Below are positions 46,098 through 54,667 of a stretch of DNA of 64,000 bases, in pieces. This stretch comes from Sphingomonas insulae (GTDB taxonomy: Bacteria > Pseudomonadota > Alphaproteobacteria > Sphingomonadales > Sphingomonadaceae). The stretch is from the NCBI RefSeq assembly GCF_010450875.1, contig NZ_CP048422.1, forward strand, positions 365,001 to 429,000. Direction: 5' to 3'. The notes under the pieces are model-generated. The model made no database searches. It saw only the letters and a list, made by a program, of their open reading frames with translations, and was not told where the DNA came from. Numbering within the stretch: position 1 is the first letter of the stretch; the number at the start of each line of letters is the position of its first letter. A program made the position numbers and the translations under genes.

Positions 46098-47030
46098 ATG
46101 GCAGGCGCCAAGAACCACGATTACCACATCCTGCCCCCCAGCATCTGGCCGCTGTTCGGGTCGCTGTCGGCGCTGGTGATGGCGTCCGGCGCGATCATGT
46201 GGATGCATGGCGGCCACCTGTCCGCCGAAAAGGCGAACGGCGGCGGCTGGATGTTCCTGATCGGCCTCGCCGGCGTGCTGTTCACCATGTACAGCTGGTG
46301 GGCCGAAGTGGTGAGGGAGGCGCATCACGGCGACCATACCCCGGTCGTCCAGCTGCACTTCCGCTACGGTATGATCCTGTTCATCGCTTCCGAAGTCATG
46401 TTCTTCGTCGGCTGGTTCTGGGCCTTCTTCGATTTCAGCCTGTTCCCGACCGCGATGAGCTTCGTCGACGGCCAGGTCGAACGCGCGGCAGAGGGCGCGA
46501 CGGCGATCGCCGCACAATGGCCGCCCAAGGGGCTGGAGGTCATCGACGCCTTCGAACTGCCGCTGCTCAACACGCTGATCCTGCTGACCAGCGGCACCAC
46601 CGTCACCTGGGCGCACCATGCGCTGATCCACAATCAACGCGGCGGTGAAAAGACCGGCCTGTGGGGCATGCTCGGCGTCGGCAACCGCGACGGCGTGCTC
46701 AAGGGGCTGTGGCTGACGGTCGTGCTCGGGGCGCTGTTCAGCTCGATCCAGGCGTATGAATATATGCACGCGCCCTTCCCCTTCAAGGGGCTGAACTATG
46801 GCGCGGCCTTCTTCATGGCGACCGGCTTCCATGGTTTCCACGTCCTGATCGGCACGATCTTCCTGATCGTCTGCCTGATCCGCGCCTACAAGGGCGACTT
46901 CACGCCTCGCCAGCACTTCGGCTTCGAAGCCGCAGCCTGGTACTGGCATTTCGTCGACGTGGTGTGGCTGTTCCTGTTCGTCACCGTCTATGTCTGGGGT
47001 GGCTGGGGCGCGCCGGTCCACGGCGGCTGA
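46098..47030 (+). CDS. coxC: Cytochrome c oxidase subunit III
   Basis: Non-catalytic core subunit that stabilises subunit I and helps proton uptake. The 310-residue protein has seven membrane helices; YHILPPSIWPLFGSLSALVM opens the first, and FRYGMILFIASEVMFFVGWF carries the conserved Glu of the second/third helix region. AAAWYWHFVDVVWLFLFVTV is the final helix. An insert around residues 120-150 (QVERAAEGATAIAAQWPP) is common in alphaproteobacteria. The stop overlaps the DUF983 start (TGATG). It is also called ctaE. Confidence 0.96.
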   Translation: MAGAKNHDYHILPPSIWPLFGSLSALVMASGAIMWMHGGHLSAEKANGGGWMFLIGLAGVLFTMYSWWAEVVREAHHGDHTPVVQLHFRYGMILFIASEVMFFVGWFWAFFDFSLFPTAMSFVDGQVERAAEGATAIAAQWPPKGLEVIDAFELPLLNTLILLTSGTTVTWAHHALIHNQRGGEKTGLWGMLGVGNRDGVLKGLWLTVVLGALFSSIQAYEYMHAPFPFKGLNYGAAFFMATGFHGFHVLIGTIFLIVCLIRAYKGDFTPRQHFGFEAAAWYWHFVDVVWLFLFVTVYVWGGWGAPVHGG

Positions 47031-47428
47031 TGGCCGACGCGACCTCACCGGCCACCACGCCGGCTATCGTCGAGGTCGCGCTGAAGGGGCTGTGCCCGCG
47101 ATGTGCACAGCCCACCCTGTTCGCCGGCTGGATCAGGTTCGCCGACCGGTGCCGCGCCTGCGGGCTCGATTACGGCCGCTTCAACGTCGGTGACGGCCCC
47201 GCGGCGTTCCTCACCCTCATCCTCGGTACCATCGTCGTCGCCGGTGCGATCGCGCTGGAACTGACGCTGCACCCGCCGCTCTGGCTCCACATGCTGATCT
47301 GGATACCGGTGACGCTCGCCGGCGTCGTCGGGTCGCTGCGCCTCGCCAAGGGCGCGCTGATCGCCGCCGAATATCGCAATGCCGCGCGCGAAGGGCGGAT
47401 CGACACCGGAGCCGACCCCGAGGCATGA
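47030..47428 (+). CDS. DUF983 membrane protein
   Basis: A 132-residue protein with a zinc-ribbon-like Cys cluster, CPRCAQPTLF and then CRACGLDYGRF, followed by two membrane helices (AAFLTLILGTIVVAGAIALE and LHMLIWIPVTLAGVVGSLRL). DUF983 genes commonly sit between coxC and surf1 in alphaproteobacteria, hinting at a role in oxidase biogenesis, but none is proven. Coupled to coxC (TGATG) and to surf1 (ATGA). Confidence 0.88.
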   Translation: MADATSPATTPAIVEVALKGLCPRCAQPTLFAGWIRFADRCRACGLDYGRFNVGDGPAAFLTLILGTIVVAGAIALELTLHPPLWLHMLIWIPVTLAGVVGSLRLAKGALIAAEYRNAAREGRIDTGADPEA

Positions 47429-48006
47429 AGCGCTTTCCGATCGTCTCCACGATCGTCGTCGGCCTCGCCGTCGCCGCGATGATCGCCCTCGGCCTGTGGC
47501 AGCTGCTCGACCGGGCACCCCGGAAAGAGGCCTATCTCGCCCAGCTGGCCGCCAACCCGTCCCGCCCGGCGATCGCCTTTCCGAACGCACCCGACGAGAC
47601 GCTGCTGTTCCGCCGTACCTACGCCACCTGCACGCGCCCCGACCGCCAGCGCCTTGCCGGCGCGGGTGCCGCCGGGTTCCGGCTGATCGCCGATTGCGGC
47701 AATGGCCTCATCGTCCAGCTCGGCACCACCCCCGATCCGATGTTCAAGGGCCGGTGGAACGGCGGCGCGGTCACCGGCTTCATCAGCCACGCGCCCGATG
47801 CGCGTTCGCTGATCGGTTCGCTGTTCGATCACAGCCCGCAGCGGCTGATGCTGGTCGCCGACACCCCTGCCCCCGGCCTCGGCGCGAATGGCAGGCCCGA
47901 TCTGTCGTCGGTGCCGAACAACCATCTGTCCTATGCCGTGCAATGGTTCCTGTTCGCGGCCATCGCCGTGGTGATCTACGTCCTGGCGGTCCGGCGGCGG
48001 CGATAG
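47425..48006 (+). CDS. surf1: SURF1 family oxidase assembly protein
   Basis: SURF1 helps insert haem a into subunit I. The 193-residue protein is short for the family but has the expected layout: N-terminal helix (VSTIVVGLAVAAMIALGLWQ), a periplasmic domain, and a C-terminal helix (WFLFAAIAVVIYVLAVRRRR). NNHLSYAVQWFLFA is the conserved SURF1 end motif. The first-helix GLWQ is also typical. It begins in an ATGA overlap with DUF983. A 480-bp gap with repeats follows before thrC. Confidence 0.9.
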   Translation: MKRFPIVSTIVVGLAVAAMIALGLWQLLDRAPRKEAYLAQLAANPSRPAIAFPNAPDETLLFRRTYATCTRPDRQRLAGAGAAGFRLIADCGNGLIVQLGTTPDPMFKGRWNGGAVTGFISHAPDARSLIGSLFDHSPQRLMLVADTPAPGLGANGRPDLSSVPNNHLSYAVQWFLFAAIAVVIYVLAVRRRR

Positions 48007-48062
48007 CCGCCGTCGCTGAAGCGATGGATCGCCATCAGGTTACGCAGGCCAATATCCCCCGC

Positions 48063-48164
48063 CACCCCGGACTGGTTCCGGGGTCCACCCTGCGGCGAGG
48101 CAAACGGCGGGCGGCTCAAGCGCTGCCTGCGCGGCACCGTGGACCCCGGAACCAGTCCGGGGTG
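48063..48164. repeat. Family A paired palindrome, best-preserved copy
   Basis: Left arm 48063-48088 (CACCCCGGACTGGTTCCGGG then GTCCAC) and right arm 48139-48164 are perfect 26-nt reverse complements separated by 50 bp. Each arm is itself a palindrome, CCCCGGA-CTGGT-TCCGGGG. The loop contains CTGCGGCGAGG, which also occurs, slightly altered, in the copy at 59169-59275. Confidence 0.85.
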
Positions 48165-48291
48165 ACGGGGGAATTTTCAGCCTGCGTCGCGCCAAACCCG
48201 ATGATCGCGCGCGCCTGAGACGCACAGAATATCCGCGCTGTCCTACACGCCGCCAGCAGGATACGTTCCCCTTATGTCCGGCCACCACCAC

Positions 48292-48334
48292 CCATCCGCC
48301 CGCATGCCCTCCGGCACCGGGGCGGATGGCGTTT
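48292..48334 (+). terminator. Hairpin with short T-run upstream of thrC (possible terminator)
   Basis: CCATCCGCC (48292-48300) pairs with GGCGGATGG (48321-48329) across a 20-nt loop, followed by CGTTTT. It could end the cox assembly transcript or act in a thrC leader. The large loop and short T-run make it weak. The rest of 48007-48486 has no gene that I can support. Confidence 0.35.
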
Positions 48335-48486
48335 TCGAGCCGGACGTACCGTCAACTTCGGCAACTTCCGCAGGTCCGAATCGGCACGTGGCGCATCCGC
48401 CGCGGCGCCGGTGCGATAGCCCGACCATGGCCCCGGGCAAGAATCGCGCGATTGCCCCCTGCGCCCGCGCCCGCTACCCAGCCGCG

Positions 48487-49878
48487 ATGCGCTATGTCAG
48501 CACCCGCGGGGCCGCGCCCGCCCTCGATTTCCGTGACGTCACCCTCGCCGGGCTGGCCTCCGACGGCGGCCTCTATCTGCCGGAGACGTGGCCGAGCCTG
48601 ACCCGCGATCAGATCGCCGGCCTCGCCAATCTGTCCTACGTCGATACCGCGGTGGCGGTGATGACCCCCTTCGTCGGCGACGCGCTCACCGCGGCAGAGC
48701 TGAAGGACCTCTGCACCCGGGCCTATGGCCGCTTCAGCCACGCTGCGGTGACGCCGCTGGTCCAGCTCGACCACGATCAGTGGCTGCTCGAACTGTTTCA
48801 CGGCCCGACGCTGGCGTTCAAGGACGTCGCGCTCCAGCTGCTCGGCCTGCTGTTCGAACGGTTCCTGACCGGCACCGACACCCACCTCACCATCGTTGGC
48901 GCGACCAGCGGCGACACCGGGTCGGCGGCGATCGATGCGCTCGCCGGGCGGCAGGGCGTCGACATCTTCATGCTCCACCCCGCCGGCCGGGTGTCGGACG
49001 TGCAGCGCCGCCAGATGACGACGGTGCTCGCGCCCAACGTCCACAACATCGCGATCGACGGCGACTTCGACACTGCGCAGGCGCTGGTGAAGCGCATGTT
49101 CAACGATGCGGATTTCTCGGGCCGCTTCACGCTGTCGGCGGTGAACTCGATCAACTGGGCGCGGCTGATGGCGCAGGTGGTCTATTATTTCTACGCTGCC
49201 GTCCGCCTCGGCGCACCCGATCGCGCCGTCGCCTTTTCGGTGCCGACGGGCAATTTCGGCGACGTCTTCGCCGGGTACGTCGCGGCGAAGATGGGCCTGC
49301 CGGTGTCGAAGCTGATCGTCGCGACCAACGTCAACGACATCCTCCACCGTGCGATCAGCGCCGGCGACTACAGCAAGGGCGTCGTCCAGCAAACGCCGAC
49401 GCCGTCGATGGACATTCAGGTCAGCTCGAATTTCGAACGCCTGCTGTTCGATCTCGGCGCCCGCGACGGCGCTGCGCTGGCGACGCAGATGCAGGGCTTC
49501 GAATCCTCCGGTGCGATGCGGCTGACCAATGCGCAGCACACCGGGGCCGACCTGTTCGCCAGCGACCGCGTCGACCTCGACGACATGACGCTGGCGATGC
49601 GCTGGGCGCATGAACAGGCCGGGCAAGTCATCGACCCCCACACCGCCATCGCGCTGGCCGCCGCACGCCGCCATGCCAGCGACGTGCCGGTCGTGACGCT
49701 CGCCACCGCGCATCCCGCCAAGTTCCGCGACGCGGTGGAACGTGCCACCGGCCAGCGCCCCGCACTGCCCGGCCGCATCGGCGACCTGTTCGACCGCGAG
49801 GAGCGGTTCGCCAGCCTGCCCGCCACGTTCGAGGCCGTCACCGCCTATATCGCCGAACGCGCGGTACCGCGGGGCTGA
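48487..49878 (+). CDS. thrC: Threonine synthase
   Basis: PLP enzyme converting O-phosphohomoserine to threonine. The 463-residue protein is the long (class I) type: MRYVSTRGAAPALDFRDVTL, then AGLASDGGLYLPE. The PLP Lys112 lies in HGPTLAFKDVALQLLG, and the phosphate loop is VGATSGDTGSAAIDALAGR. NSINWARLMAQVVYYF is also a class signature. Start ATG 48487 (MRYVSTRG); the upstream open frame contains no ribosome site and is rejected. The methyltransferase gene follows after 4 bp. Confidence 0.96.
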   Translation: MRYVSTRGAAPALDFRDVTLAGLASDGGLYLPETWPSLTRDQIAGLANLSYVDTAVAVMTPFVGDALTAAELKDLCTRAYGRFSHAAVTPLVQLDHDQWLLELFHGPTLAFKDVALQLLGLLFERFLTGTDTHLTIVGATSGDTGSAAIDALAGRQGVDIFMLHPAGRVSDVQRRQMTTVLAPNVHNIAIDGDFDTAQALVKRMFNDADFSGRFTLSAVNSINWARLMAQVVYYFYAAVRLGAPDRAVAFSVPTGNFGDVFAGYVAAKMGLPVSKLIVATNVNDILHRAISAGDYSKGVVQQTPTPSMDIQVSSNFERLLFDLGARDGAALATQMQGFESSGAMRLTNAQHTGADLFASDRVDLDDMTLAMRWAHEQAGQVIDPHTAIALAAARRHASDVPVVTLATAHPAKFRDAVERATGQRPALPGRIGDLFDREERFASLPATFEAVTAYIAERAVPRG

Positions 49879-49882
49879 CGCG

Positions 49883-50752
49883 ATGAGGCTCGACACGCTG
49901 ATCGGCGAACCCTGGGCGGATTACGGTCTGATCGATTCGGGGCATGGCAAGAAGCTGGAACGCTATGGCCGCTTCCGCTTCGTCCGCCCGGAACCGCAGG
50001 CGATGTGGGCGCCAGCGACCGCGGACTGGCGGGCGAAGGGTGAATTCGTCCCCGCCAGCGACGAGGATGGCGGCGGCCGCTGGGTCTTTGCCGAACCCGT
50101 GCCGCGCGACGGCTGGCCGCTGAAGTGGAACGAGGTTCGCTTCACCGCGCAGACGACGCCGTTCCGTCACCTCGGCTTCTTCCCCGACATGGCGCCGGTG
50201 TGGAACTGGATGCGCGAACGCGTCGCCGACAAGCCCGGTGCGGAATGCATGAACCTGTTCGGCTATACGGGCGTCGGCACCCTCGCGATGGCGAGCGCGG
50301 GCGCCAAAATGGTCCATGTCGATGCCTCCAAGAAATCGGTCGAGGCGGCGAGGGCCAATGCGGCCCTGTCCGGCCTGCAGGACGCGCCGGTACGCTGGAT
50401 CATCGACGACGCAGCGAAATTCATCGCGCGCGAAGTCCGCCGGGGCCGCCGCTATGACGGCATCCTGCTCGATCCGCCGAAATACGGTCGCGGACCGGAA
50501 GGCGAGATATGGCGGCTGGAGGAGGATCTGCCCCGCCTGATCGCCGACTGCCGCAAGCTGATCGACGCCGACAGCCGCTTCCTGTTCCTCACCGTCTATG
50601 CCGTGCGCATGTCGGCGCTGGCGATCGGCGAATTGCTCAGCCAGCTGTTCGCCGACCTGCCGGGCACGGTCGAGGCGGGCGAACTGGGCGTCCGCGAGGA
50701 ATCGCGCGGACTGGCGCTGCCGACCGCCATCTGGGCGCGCTGGAGCCGCTAG
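49883..50752 (+). CDS. RlmI-like class I SAM-dependent methyltransferase
   Basis: A 289-residue methyltransferase related to the RlmI/YccW group of 23S rRNA cytosine methyltransferases, but without the N-terminal PUA domain. It has LGFFPDMAPVWNWMRERVAD, SAM motif I MNLFGYTGVGTLAMASAGAK followed by HVDASKKSVEAARANAALSG, and the catalytic-region motif ILLDPPKYGRGPEGE. An RNA substrate is inferred from the family. Start ATG 49883, 4 bp after thrC, so probably co-transcribed. Confidence 0.88.
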   Translation: MRLDTLIGEPWADYGLIDSGHGKKLERYGRFRFVRPEPQAMWAPATADWRAKGEFVPASDEDGGGRWVFAEPVPRDGWPLKWNEVRFTAQTTPFRHLGFFPDMAPVWNWMRERVADKPGAECMNLFGYTGVGTLAMASAGAKMVHVDASKKSVEAARANAALSGLQDAPVRWIIDDAAKFIAREVRRGRRYDGILLDPPKYGRGPEGEIWRLEEDLPRLIADCRKLIDADSRFLFLTVYAVRMSALAIGELLSQLFADLPGTVEAGELGVREESRGLALPTAIWARWSR

Positions 50753-50887
50753 CCCGCCGGCCGTCGAGGGGATTCGTCGCGTTCCCGTCACCTGCTGCAT
50801 CGCAGCAAGAATTCGTTACGGAACGCTCGCGGTGTAGAAGAATTCTGATGCGCATATGGTGTTGCCCATCCCCAAGGAGGCGCAGCG

Positions 50888-51088
50888 ATGCAGACCAACG
50901 ACGACCGTTCTAATACCGCCCATGACGATCAGCCCCTCAACCCGTTGTGGGGCAGACTTGCGCTACTGATGTTCGGCCTTACTGTGCTCGCATTTCTTAC
51001 CGCGATCGATCGTCCCGAATGGTTTCGCCTGAAACCCGCGACCGGAACTGCCGCCGCCATGGTCTATGCTTCGGATCATCGGTCGTGA
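50888..51088 (+). CDS. Small membrane protein, function unknown
   Basis: A 66-residue protein with a polar N-terminus (MQTNDDRSNTAHDDQPLNPL), one membrane helix (LALLMFGLTVLAFLTAIDRP) and a short tail. A strong ribosome site AAGGAGG lies 9 nt before the ATG, the best in this part of the window. It is isolated: 135 bp after the methyltransferase gene, and convergent with ccmB. No family recognised. Confidence 0.65.
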   Translation: MQTNDDRSNTAHDDQPLNPLWGRLALLMFGLTVLAFLTAIDRPEWFRLKPATGTAAAMVYASDHRS

Positions 51089-51106
51089 TGTGAACTGCCC
51101 GGCCCG

Positions 51107-51748
51107 TTAATCCATGCCGGCCCGGATCGCTGCGGCGACGATCCAGGGCGCACCCGCCGTCAGCAACAGGCTGACCGCCGCCAGCAACTTCACCGCCCCC
51201 AGCCCGCCGTCCAGCGATCCCGCACCGAAGATCAGCAGCGGGATCGCCAGTGGCAGCATCACCAGCCCCGCCACCGCACCGCTGCCACGCAACCCGGCGA
51301 CCAGCGCCGATGTCGCCACCGCCAGTGCGGCAAGCCCCGGCGTGCCGATCAGCAGTCCCAGTTCGACCCGCCACAGCGTCGCGGCGGACAGGTCGAACAG
51401 ACCCGCCGCCACGATCGCGGCCACCATCAGCGGCGGCGCGAAGCCCAGCCAGTGCGCGATCGTCTTGGCCAGCCCGATCATCGCCAGCGGCATGCCGCGG
51501 ACCGTCAGCTGGTCGATCACCCCCGCCTCGACATCCGGGCCGACCAGCCGCTCGATCGGCAGCAATGCGGCAAGCAATGCCGCCGCCCAGATCACCCCGC
51601 CGCCGATCCGCGCCAGCAGCGCGGCATCCGGCCCGACGGCGAAGGGAAACAGGCAGGCGACGAGCAGGAAGAATCCGACCGGCCAGGCGGCGCCGCCACC
51701 CTGCCATGCCCGGCGCACGTCCCGCCCGATCAGGCTGCGCAGCCGCAT
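51107..51748 (-). CDS. ccmB: Haem exporter protein B (cytochrome c maturation)
   Basis: Membrane subunit of the CcmAB ABC transporter that releases holo-CcmE during c-type cytochrome maturation. The 213-residue, six-helix protein has [40 protein letters not shown] and [20 protein letters not shown], typical of CcmB, and [19 protein letters not shown] near the C-terminus. Start ATG 51748 overlaps the ccmA stop (TGATG). ccmC and the other ccm genes do not follow; the next gene is on the other strand. Confidence 0.93.
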   Translation of the reverse strand: MRLRSLIGRDVRRAWQGGGAAWPVGFFLLVACLFPFAVGPDAALLARIGGGVIWAAALLAALLPIERLVGPDVEAGVIDQLTVRGMPLAMIGLAKTIAHWLGFAPPLMVAAIVAAGLFDLSAATLWRVELGLLIGTPGLAALAVATSALVAGLRGSGAVAGLVMLPLAIPLLIFGAGSLDGGLGAVKLLAAVSLLLTAGAPWIVAAAIRAGMD

Positions 51749-52302
51749 CAGCCGAGCCGCACCGGCATCGCACCGGGCAATGCGATCGGCTGATGCGTCG
51801 CGACGACCGCGATACCGCCTCCGGCACGATGCGCGGCGATCGCGGCCTCCAGCCGGCCGACGCCGTCGCCATCCAGCCCGTTGCCCGGCTCGTCGAGCAG
51901 CCAGATCGGCGCCCGCATCCCGATTACCCGCGCCAGTCCGGCCCGCCGCCGCTGCCCCGTCGACAGCACGCGCACCGGCACGTCGACCAGATGGCCAAGC
52001 CCGACAGCTGCCAGGGCCGGCTCCGCCTGCGCACCGACCCAGAACGCCAGTGCGGCGCCAAGGGGTCGCTCCATGTCGAGCGCATGCGCCTCCCCCAGCC
52101 ACGCCACCGCGCCATCGCGGACGACCTCTCCCGCCGACGGCGCCAGCAGCCCCGCCGCGATCCGCAACAAACTCGATTTGCCGACGCCGTTCGGTCCGGT
52201 CACCAGCGCCGCCTCACCGGACGCAAGGGCGAAACCCAGCCGCTCGAACAGCAGCCGCCCGCCACGGATGCAGGCGACATCGGCCAACGCCAATCCGCTC
52301 AA
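51748..52302 (-). CDS. ccmA: Haem exporter ATP-binding protein (cytochrome c maturation)
   Basis: ATPase partner of CcmB. The 184-residue protein has Walker [10 protein letters not shown], the ABC signature [14 protein letters not shown] and Walker [13 protein letters not shown]. It is at the short end for CcmA. The start is probably the TTG at 52302 ([15 protein letters not shown]), overlapping the metallopeptidase stop (TTGA); no ATG or GTG suits. The longer frame to 52422 lies inside the metallopeptidase gene and is rejected. Coupled to ccmB by TGATG. Confidence 0.92.
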   Translation of the reverse strand: MSGLALADVACIRGGRLLFERLGFALASGEAALVTGPNGVGKSSLLRIAAGLLAPSAGEVVRDGAVAWLGEAHALDMERPLGAALAFWVGAQAEPALAAVGLGHLVDVPVRVLSTGQRRRAGLARVIGMRAPIWLLDEPGNGLDGDGVGRLEAAIAAHRAGGGIAVVATHQPIALPGAMPVRLG

Positions 52303-52721
52303 TCCGTCACCGCATCTTCCAACGCGTGCATATCGTCGTCGGACAGACCGAAGTGGTGGCCGATCTCGTGTATGGTGACGTGGCGGACGAGGTCGTCGAG
52401 CCGTACGCCCGTCTCGACCCATTCCGCCAGGATCGCCTGGCGGTACAGGTGGATGCGATCGGGCATCGTGCCCGAATCCATCGACGATTTCTCGCCCAGC
52501 GGCCGACCGTGGTACAGGCCGGTCAGGTCCAGCGGATGCTCCAGTCCCAGTGCGGCGAGCGTGGAATCGTCGGCCTCTTCTTCGACCAGCAGCAGCACGT
52601 CCTTCAAATGTGCCAAGAACGCCTGTGGCAGCCGTGCGATCGTGTCGCGTGCGATATCTTCGATCCGCATCGCGTCCGGCGCCGGTCCATTAGCATCTTG
52701 CCCGCTCATGCGTGTCGCCAT
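52299..52721 (-). CDS. Zincin-like metallopeptidase family protein
   Basis: A 140-residue cytoplasmic protein of the small 'metallopeptidase family' (zincin-like, DUF1025 type). The zinc motif HEIGH is at residues 118-122 in [20 protein letters not shown]. Upstream it has [20 protein letters not shown] and [12 protein letters not shown], conserved in the family. Start ATG 52721 with GGGGA 6 nt upstream; ATG 52709 is an alternative. Activity is unproven for most members. It overlaps ccmA by 4 bp, an arrangement seen in other alphaproteobacteria. It diverges from phhB. Confidence 0.88.
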   Translation of the reverse strand: MATRMSGQDANGPAPDAMRIEDIARDTIARLPQAFLAHLKDVLLLVEEEADDSTLAALGLEHPLDLTGLYHGRPLGEKSSMDSGTMPDRIHLYRQAILAEWVETGVRLDDLVRHVTIHEIGHHFGLSDDDMHALEDAVTD

Positions 52722-52757
52722 ACCCCGTCCCCGACCCGTCCAGCAAGGAACACGCGC

Positions 52758-53051
52758 ATGATCGAACCCTTGAGCGAAGCCGAACGCGCCGATGCGCTCG
52801 ATGGCCTGCCGGAATGGGACTATGACGAGGCCCGCGACGCGATCACCCGCAGCCTCGTCTTCGCCGATTTCGTCGAAGCGTTCGGATTCATGACGCAAGT
52901 GGCGCTGATGGCGGAAAAGGCGAACCACCATCCCGAATGGCGCAACGTCTACAATCGCGTCGAAATCCTCCTGACCACGCACGACGCCGGCGGCCTGTCA
53001 GGACGCGACGTAGAGATGGCCGAGGCGATCGACGCGATCGTCGACGAATAG
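52758..53051 (+). CDS. phhB: Pterin-4a-carbinolamine dehydratase
   Basis: Recycles the tetrahydropterin cofactor after aromatic amino acid hydroxylation. The 97-residue protein has the family core [20 protein letters not shown] with His57/His58 and the second active-site pair His75-Asp76 in [12 protein letters not shown]. Start ATG 52758, with AAGGAA about 11 nt upstream; the open frame much further upstream is a shadow of ccm genes. No phhA (phenylalanine hydroxylase) is present in the window. The stop lies one base from the convergent SDR stop. Confidence 0.93.
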   Translation: MIEPLSEAERADALDGLPEWDYDEARDAITRSLVFADFVEAFGFMTQVALMAEKANHHPEWRNVYNRVEILLTTHDAGGLSGRDVEMAEAIDAIVDE

Positions 53052-53052
53052 A

Positions 53053-53841
53053 TCAGCGTAGCGACCGGCGCATCCGCTTGCGCAACACGCCGGGCATCCA
53101 GCGGGCGGCGAAGCGCAGGCGGTCGGCGGTCTTTCCGACATAGGTGTGGACGGCATCGCCGTGTACGGCCTTCCATGCCGCTTCGGCGACCGCGTCGACC
53201 GGGGTCAGTTCCAGGCCGGCGCCGGTCACCGCCTCGCGGATCGAACGGTTGGTGCCGCCCGCGACGCCGTCGAGCAGCGGGGTTTCGATGAAGCTCGGCA
53301 ACAGGCAGCGGACCTTGATGCCCTCGCGGAACCATTCTCCATCCAGCGCCTCGCTCAACCCCCGCACCGCGAATTTGGTCGCCGAATAGGTGGCGAGGCC
53401 CGACGATCCGTAGATGCCCGATGCCGACGAGGTGTTGAGCAGCACCGACCCCGGCGTCTTCGCCAGATAGGCATGGCCGATACGGGCGCCGTTCAACACG
53501 CCGGTGAAGTTGATCGCGACCGTGCGATCGATGTCATCGAAGCTTGCGTCCGCCAGCGGCCCGCCGGTGCCGATCCCGGCATTGTTGAACAAGACGTCGA
53601 GCCGGCCGCCGCTCGTCCGGGTGAAGGCATCGAGGTTCGCGGTCCAGGCGTGGCGGTCGCGGACGTCCATGAGGTAGTGTTCGATCATGCCCTTGGGCAG
53701 CATCGCCGCGGTCTCGGCAAGCCCGGTTTCGTTGACGTCGGCGATCCCGACCCGCCAGCCGCGAGCCGCGAACAGCCGGGCGACGGCACGGCCGATGCCC
53801 GACCCGCCACCGGTGATGAAGATCGCACGCACTTCGTTCAT
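53053..53841 (-). CDS. Short-chain dehydrogenase/reductase
   Basis: A 262-residue classical SDR with an NAD(P)-binding TGGGSGIG motif (10-17), NNAG in VLFNNAGIGTG, and the catalytic set Ser (LLNTSSASGIYG) and Tyr-x3-Lys (TYSATKFAVRG). Asp in IADVNETG after the second strand suggests NAD(H) preference. The C-terminal extension GVLRKRMRRSLR is basic. Start ATG 53841 with AGGAGAG 4 nt upstream. A 15-bp palindrome lies just before that ribosome site. Diverges from the ABC transporter genes. Substrate unknown. Confidence 0.9.
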   Translation of the reverse strand: MNEVRAIFITGGGSGIGRAVARLFAARGWRVGIADVNETGLAETAAMLPKGMIEHYLMDVRDRHAWTANLDAFTRTSGGRLDVLFNNAGIGTGGPLADASFDDIDRTVAINFTGVLNGARIGHAYLAKTPGSVLLNTSSASGIYGSSGLATYSATKFAVRGLSEALDGEWFREGIKVRCLLPSFIETPLLDGVAGGTNRSIREAVTGAGLELTPVDAVAEAAWKAVHGDAVHTYVGKTADRLRFAARWMPGVLRKRMRRSLR

Positions 53842-53855
53842 CCGTCTCTCCTGTC

Positions 53856-53870
53856 GTCCAATCGTTGGAC
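53856..53870. promoter_or_regulatory. Palindromic candidate operator between SDR and ABC transporter
   Basis: GTCCAA-TCG-TTGGAC is a perfect 6-3-6 palindrome 15 bp upstream of the SDR start and 33 bp upstream of the ABC ATPase start. The shape suits a TetR-family repressor, but no tetR-like gene is nearby. Confidence 0.5.
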
Positions 53871-53902
53871 TTTGGCGAAGGCATCCCGCATCGTCGCGGC
53901 CG

Positions 53903-54667
53903 ATGCCAGCACAATCGCTCCGTTTCGACGCCGTCAGCAAGGCCTATGGCGAGACGCTGGCGGTCGACGGCGTCGACCTCAGCATCGCCGCCGGCAGCTT
54001 CGTCGCGTTGGTGGGCGCGTCCGGATCGGGCAAATCGACCTTGCTCAAGACGATCAACCGGCTGATCGCACCCACCGCCGGGCGCGTGCTGATCGACGGC
54101 GTCGACGTCGCGGACGGGCCGGCACCGGCATTGCGACGGCGGATCGGCTATGTCTTCCAGAGCATCGGCCTGTTCCCGCACATGAGCGTCGCCGAGAATA
54201 TCGGCATCGGACCCCGTATCGCCGGCGATCCCCCCGCCAACGTGGCCCGGCTGCTCGATCTGGTCGACCTGCCGCGCGAAATCGCCACCCGCATGCCCGA
54301 GGCGCTGTCCGGCGGCCAGCGCCAGCGTGTCGCGATCGCGCGGGCGCTGGCGCCGGGAGCGAAGCTGTTGCTGCTCGACGAGGCGTTCGGGGCGCTCGAT
54401 CCGGTGACGCGCGACGCGCTCGGCACCGAAATCCGCGCGCTGCACGACCGGTTGGAGCTGACCACCATCCTCGTCACGCATGACATGGCCGAGGCGCTGT
54501 TGCTGGCCGACCGGGTGCTGGTGATGCAGGCGGGGCGGATCGTCGCCGACGCGACGCCGGCCGCATTGCTGAACGGCGGCGGGGGCGAGGCGGCGCAGGC
54601 GCTGGTCGCGGTGCCGCGGCATCAGGCCGACCGGCTGCGGACGCTGGCGCAGGAGCGGACGGCATGA
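53903..54667 (+). CDS. ABC transporter ATPase, osmolyte/quaternary-amine type
   Basis: A 254-residue ATP-binding subunit of the OpuCA/ProV/YehX group. It has Walker A VGASGSGKSTLLKTINRLI, the Q-loop YVFQSIGLFPHMSVAENIGI, signature LSGGQRQRVAIARAL and Walker B LLLLDEAFGALDP, plus the H-loop VTHDMAEA. The KTINRLI wording is characteristic of the glycine betaine branch. There are no CBS domains, unlike ProV/OpuAA. Start ATG 53903. Its stop overlaps the fused permease start by 4 bp. Confidence 0.92.
   Translation: MPAQSLRFDAVSKAYGETLAVDGVDLSIAAGSFVALVGASGSGKSTLLKTINRLIAPTAGRVLIDGVDVADGPAPALRRRIGYVFQSIGLFPHMSVAENIGIGPRIAGDPPANVARLLDLVDLPREIATRMPEALSGGQRQRVAIARALAPGAKLLLLDEAFGALDPVTRDALGTEIRALHDRLELTTILVTHDMAEALLLADRVLVMQAGRIVADATPAALLNGGGGEAAQALVAVPRHQADRLRTLAQERTA

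Noticed and set aside
48274..48486. A leader peptide with consecutive His or Thr codons before thrC (attenuation)
   Set aside because: The frame with three CAC codons runs straight into thrC without a stop, and the ACC frame has no start codon. The hairpin at 48292-48334 has a loop too large for a classic attenuator.
51114..53051. A 645-codon plus-strand frame ending in phhB
   Set aside because: All but the last 97 codons are antisense to ccmB, ccmA and the metallopeptidase.
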